Shown here: in pieces, positions 60,888-64,000 of the stretch
How positions within the stretch are numbered: position 1 is the first letter of the stretch
Layout of the letters: each line of letters starts with the position of its first letter
From: Pararobbsia silviterrae
Lineage (GTDB): Bacteria > Pseudomonadota > Gammaproteobacteria > Burkholderiales > Burkholderiaceae
NCBI RefSeq assembly: GCF_003628125.1
Contig: NZ_RBZU01000009.1
Span: 216,971 to 280,970 of the forward strand
Direction: 5' to 3'
DNA length: 64,000 nucleotides
Notes under the pieces: generated by a model
Database searches by the model: none
Seen by the model: only the letters and a program-made list of their open reading frames with translations
What the model was told of the DNA's origin: nothing
Made by a program: the position numbers and the translations under genes

Positions 60888-63581
60888 ATGTCCGCCGTAC
60901 CCGAGGAAGTGCTCAAATACGTCGCCGGAAGCACCAAGGACGACGATCCCCAGGAAACCGCCGAATGGCTCGAGGCGCTGGATGGCGTGTTGTCGAATGT
61001 CGGCCCGGACCGCGCGCACTACCTGATCGAAAAGCAGATCGAATTCGCGCGCGTGCATGGCGAGCATCTGCCGTTCTCCGCGAACACCCCCTACATCAAC
61101 ACGATCCCCGTCAGCCAGCAGGCCAAGCTGCCCGGCGACCAGGACATCGAACACACGATCCGCTCGTACACGCGCTGGAACGCCATTGCGATGGTGCTGC
61201 GCGCGGGCAAGGACACGAATGTCGGCGGCCATATCGCATCGTTCGCGTCGGCCGCGACGCTCTATGACGTCGGCTTCAACCACTTCTGGCATGCGCCGTC
61301 GGACAACCACGGCGGCGACCTCGTGTTCGCGCAAGGCCACTCGTCGCCGGGGATCTACTCGCGCGCGTTCCTGCTCGGGCGTTTGAGCGAGGCGCAACTC
61401 AACAACTTCCGTCAGGAAGTCGGCGGCAACGGCATCTCGTCGTATCCGCACCCCTGGCTGATGCCGGATTTCTGGCAATTCCCGACCGTGTCGATGGGCC
61501 TGGGCCCGATCATGGCGATTTACCAGGCGCGCTTCATGAAGTATGTGCAGGCGCGCGGCATCGCGAACACCGAGGGCCGCAAGGTCTGGGCATTCCTCGG
61601 CGACGGCGAGACGGACGAACCCGAATCGCTCGGCGCGATCGGCATGGCCGGCCGCGAGCGGCTCGACAACCTCGTGTTCGTGATCAACTGTAATCTGCAG
61701 CGCCTCGACGGTCCGGTGCGCGGCAACGGCAAGATCATCCAGGAACTCGAGTCGGAATTCCGCGGCGCGGGCTGGAACGTCATCAAGGTCGTCTGGGGCA
61801 GCCGCTGGGATGCGCTGTTTGCGCGCGACAAGTCGGGCGCGCTGATGCGCCGCATGATGGAAGTCGTCGACGGCGAGTACCAGACGTACAAGTCCGAGTC
61901 GGGCGCGTTCGTGCGCGAGCATTTCTTCAATACGCCCGAACTCAAGGCGCTCGTCGCCGACTGGTCCGACGAAGACATCTGGAATCTGAATCGCGGCGGG
62001 CACGATCCGCACAAGATCTACGCCGCATATCACCAGGCGCAGAACGCGAAGGGCGCGCCGACGCTGATTCTCGCGAAGACGATCAAGGGCTACGGCATGG
62101 GTGAGCATGGCCAGGCCATGAACATCACGCACCAGCAGAAGAAGCTACCGATCGAGACGCTCAAGAAGTTCCGCGATCAATTCCGTCTGCCGATTTCCGA
62201 CGAGCAGATCGGCGACGTGCCGTATCTGACGTTCGAAGAAGGCTCGAAGGAGCTCGAGTACATGCGCGCGCGCCGCATGGAGCTCGGCGGCTATCTGCCC
62301 GCGCGCCGTACGAAGGCCGCGCAGTCCTTGCCGGCGCCGGCGTTGTCGGCATTCGAGCCGCTGACGAAGGGCACGGGCGAGGGTCGCGAAATTTCGACGA
62401 CGATGGCGTTCGTGCGGGTCCTGAACATCCTGCTCAAGGACAAGGCGCTCGGCAAACGCATCGTGCCGATCGTGCCCGACGAGTCGCGTACGTTCGGTAT
62501 GGAAGGTCTGTTCCGTCAGATCGGGATCTGGAATCAGGACGGCCAGAAGTATGTGCCCGAGGATTCCGACCAGCTGATGTTCTACAAGGAATCGACGACC
62601 GGGCAGATTCTGCAGGAAGGCATCAACGAAGCCGGCGGCATGTGCGACTGGATCGCGGCCGCGACGTCGTATTCGACGCACGGCGAAATCATGGTGCCGT
62701 TCTACATCTACTACTCGATGTTCGGCTTCCAGCGTATCGGCGATCTCGCGTGGGCGGCCGGCGACATGCGTGCGCGCGGCTTCCTGCTCGGCGGGACGGC
62801 GGGTCGTACGACGCTCAACGGCGAAGGTCTTCAGCACGAAGACGGTCACTCGCACATGTTCTCGGCGTTCGTGCCGAACTGCGTGAGCTACGACCCGACG
62901 TTCGGCTATGAGCTTGCCGTCGTGATCCAGGACGGTCTGCGCCGCATGGTCCAGGAGCAGGAAGACGTCTATTACTACCTGACGGTGATGAACGAGAACT
63001 ACGAGCATCCGGCCATGCCGGAAGGCGCGGAGGGCGACATCGTCAAGGGCATGTACGCGTTCCGCAAGGGCGCGGCGTCGAAGGGACCGCGTGTCCAGTT
63101 GCTCGGCTCGGGCACGATCTTCAACGAAGTCATCGCGGCCGCCAAGCTGCTCAAGGACGACTGGGGTGTCGAGTCGGATCTCTGGGGCTGCCCGAGCTTC
63201 ACGGAACTCGCGCGCGACGGTCAGGAAGTCGACCGTCAAAACCTGCTGAACCCGCTCGCCGAGCCGAAGGTGTCGCACGTCGAGACGCTGCTCAAGGACA
63301 CGCAAGGGCCGATCATCGCGTCGACCGACTATGTCCGCGCGTTCGCCGATCAGATCCGTACCTACGTGCCGCGCCGCTACGTGACGCTCGGCACCGACGG
63401 TTTCGGCCGCTCGGATACGCGTGAAGCGCTGCGTCACTTCTTCGAAGTCGATCGCTACTGGGTCACGGTCGCCGCGCTGAAGGCGCTCGCCGACGAAGGT
63501 ACGATCGAGCGCTCGAAGGTTGCCGACGCGCTCAAGAAGTACAACCTCGATCCGGCTAAGCCGAATCCGATGTCCGTCTAA
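60888..63581 (+). CDS. aceE: Pyruvate dehydrogenase E1 component, homodimeric type
   Basis: 897 residues of the gamma/betaproteobacterial AceE type. It decarboxylates pyruvate with thiamine diphosphate and reductively acetylates the lipoyl domains of AceF. ThDP-binding GDGETDEPES starts at residue 238 and continues to NLVFVINCNLQ; SYPHPWLMPDFWQFPTVSMG is family-typical. AGGAGA is about six bases before ATG 60888; the preceding ATG at 60885 is too close. It is followed by an intercistronic hairpin and aceF, forming the pyruvate dehydrogenase operon that feeds acetyl-CoA to the TCA cycle. Confidence 0.98.
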   Translation: MSAVPEEVLKYVAGSTKDDDPQETAEWLEALDGVLSNVGPDRAHYLIEKQIEFARVHGEHLPFSANTPYINTIPVSQQAKLPGDQDIEHTIRSYTRWNAIAMVLRAGKDTNVGGHIASFASAATLYDVGFNHFWHAPSDNHGGDLVFAQGHSSPGIYSRAFLLGRLSEAQLNNFRQEVGGNGISSYPHPWLMPDFWQFPTVSMGLGPIMAIYQARFMKYVQARGIANTEGRKVWAFLGDGETDEPESLGAIGMAGRERLDNLVFVINCNLQRLDGPVRGNGKIIQELESEFRGAGWNVIKVVWGSRWDALFARDKSGALMRRMMEVVDGEYQTYKSESGAFVREHFFNTPELKALVADWSDEDIWNLNRGGHDPHKIYAAYHQAQNAKGAPTLILAKTIKGYGMGEHGQAMNITHQQKKLPIETLKKFRDQFRLPISDEQIGDVPYLTFEEGSKELEYMRARRMELGGYLPARRTKAAQSLPAPALSAFEPLTKGTGEGREISTTMAFVRVLNILLKDKALGKRIVPIVPDESRTFGMEGLFRQIGIWNQDGQKYVPEDSDQLMFYKESTTGQILQEGINEAGGMCDWIAAATSYSTHGEIMVPFYIYYSMFGFQRIGDLAWAAGDMRARGFLLGGTAGRTTLNGEGLQHEDGHSHMFSAFVPNCVSYDPTFGYELAVVIQDGLRRMVQEQEDVYYYLTVMNENYEHPAMPEGAEGDIVKGMYAFRKGAASKGPRVQLLGSGTIFNEVIAAAKLLKDDWGVESDLWGCPSFTELARDGQEVDRQNLLNPLAEPKVSHVETLLKDTQGPIIASTDYVRAFADQIRTYVPRRYVTLGTDGFGRSDTREALRHFFEVDRYWVTVAALKALADEGTIERSKVADALKKYNLDPAKPNPMSV

Positions 63582-63616
63582 GCCCCTTCCGAAGAATGCT
63601 GCGTGCAGGGACATGA

Positions 63617-63649
63617 GCGCCGCGAGACCCCGAACGGGGCTCGCGGCGC
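63617..63649 (+). repeat. Strong intercistronic hairpin between aceE and aceF
   Basis: A 10-bp stem (GCGCCGCGAG with its complement 63640-63649) is extended by CCCCG/CGGGG inside, with a two-base tip. No T tract follows, so it probably protects or processes mRNA, or sets the aceE:aceF ratio, rather than ending transcription. Confidence 0.65.
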
Positions 63650-63680
63650 GTCAGTGCGCGCGACGCTGGAGACACCAACA

Positions 63681-64000
63681 ATGAGTCAAACGATCGAAGT
63701 CAAGGTCCCGGACATCGGCGACTACAAGGACATCCCCGTCATCGAGGTGCTCGTCGCACCCGGCGATACCGTCGAAGCCGAGCAGTCGCTTGTCACGCTC
63801 GAGTCGGACAAGGCCACGATGGATGTGCCGAGCCCCGCCGCGGGCACGGTCAAGGACATCAAGATCAAGGTCGGCGATACCGTCTCGGAAGGGTCGTTCA
63901 TCCTGCTGCTCGAAGCAGGCGGCGCGGCTGCGCCGGCCGCGAAGGCGCCGGCTGCCGCGGCACCCGCGGCGGCACCGGCCGCTGCGCCCGCACCGGCGGC
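63681..64000 (+). CDS. aceF: Pyruvate dehydrogenase E2 (dihydrolipoamide acetyltransferase), N-terminal part
   Basis: The first 106 codons are inside the window; the gene continues beyond 64000. It begins [20 protein letters not shown] with a lipoyl domain whose lipoylation Lys is in [11 protein letters not shown]. The domain ends near residue 80 and an Ala/Pro-rich flexible linker ([19 protein letters not shown]) begins, as usual for AceF. GGAG lies about 10 bases before the ATG. It accepts the acetyl group from AceE and transfers it to CoA. Confidence 0.95.
   Translation, partial: MSQTIEVKVPDIGDYKDIPVIEVLVAPGDTVEAEQSLVTLESDKATMDVPSPAAGTVKDIKIKVGDTVSEGSFILLLEAGGAAAPAAKAPAAAAPAAAPAAAPAPA

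Overview
The window is GC-rich (about 65%) chromosomal DNA of a Burkholderiaceae bacterium in the broad Burkholderia/Paraburkholderia group. The evidence is protein-level resemblance (GlnA, NtrB/NtrC, AceE, FolD, PrlC), a divergent aceEF versus histidine-kinase/FixJ-folD-prlC layout, and a type III secretion cluster resembling Bsa (T3SS-3) of the Burkholderia pseudomallei group. Species cannot be fixed from sequence alone.

Left part (1-9434): the start of an outgoing membrane-protein gene, a rhodanese-like protein, the nitrogen regulon glnA-glnL-glnG, pirin, exonuclease III and a visibly lower-GC acyltransferase that looks acquired.

Catabolic module (9435-16360): tautomerase, 2-hydroxydienoate hydratase, 4-oxalocrotonate decarboxylase, acylating acetaldehyde dehydrogenase and 4-hydroxy-2-oxovalerate aldolase on the plus strand. 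These face a TetR regulator and a TfdB/phenol-hydroxylase-type flavin monooxygenase on the minus strand. The lower meta-cleavage route to pyruvate and acetyl-CoA is present, but no ring-cleaving dioxygenase or semialdehyde dehydrogenase/hydrolase is in the window. Strong palindromes lie upstream of both transcription units.

Middle (16520-28082): DNA polymerase II, a stand-alone MnmD-type methyltransferase, a conserved hypothetical protein with a pentapeptide-repeat tail, a DapA paralogue, and an alpha-glucoside uptake/hydrolysis operon (GH13 enzyme, binding protein, two permeases). That operon is divergent from a LacI regulator, and two related LacI-type palindromes lie between them. Several genes here and in the adjacent island carry short in-frame tandem repeats.

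Type III secretion island (28045-52188): a complete structural set of the Inv/Mxi-Spa (SPI-1/Bsa) family. One operon on the minus strand encodes the basal body and needle (sctD-F-I-J-K-L). A divergent plus-strand operon runs from an InvF-like AraC regulator through secretin, gatekeeper, export gate, chaperone, ATPase, stalk, needle-length protein, sorting platform and export apparatus to SicA and the three translocators (SipB/C/D-like). A ToxR-like membrane regulator and small partner (BprP/BprQ-like) close the island. No effector genes were recognised. Notable details are a probable internal start in sctQ, an unusually short SipB homologue and a promoter-region inverted repeat.

Right part (52591-64000): cytosine deaminase, oligopeptidase A, FolD, a FixJ-type response regulator with its PAS histidine kinase, then divergently aceE and the beginning of aceF (pyruvate dehydrogenase). 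The window ends inside aceF.
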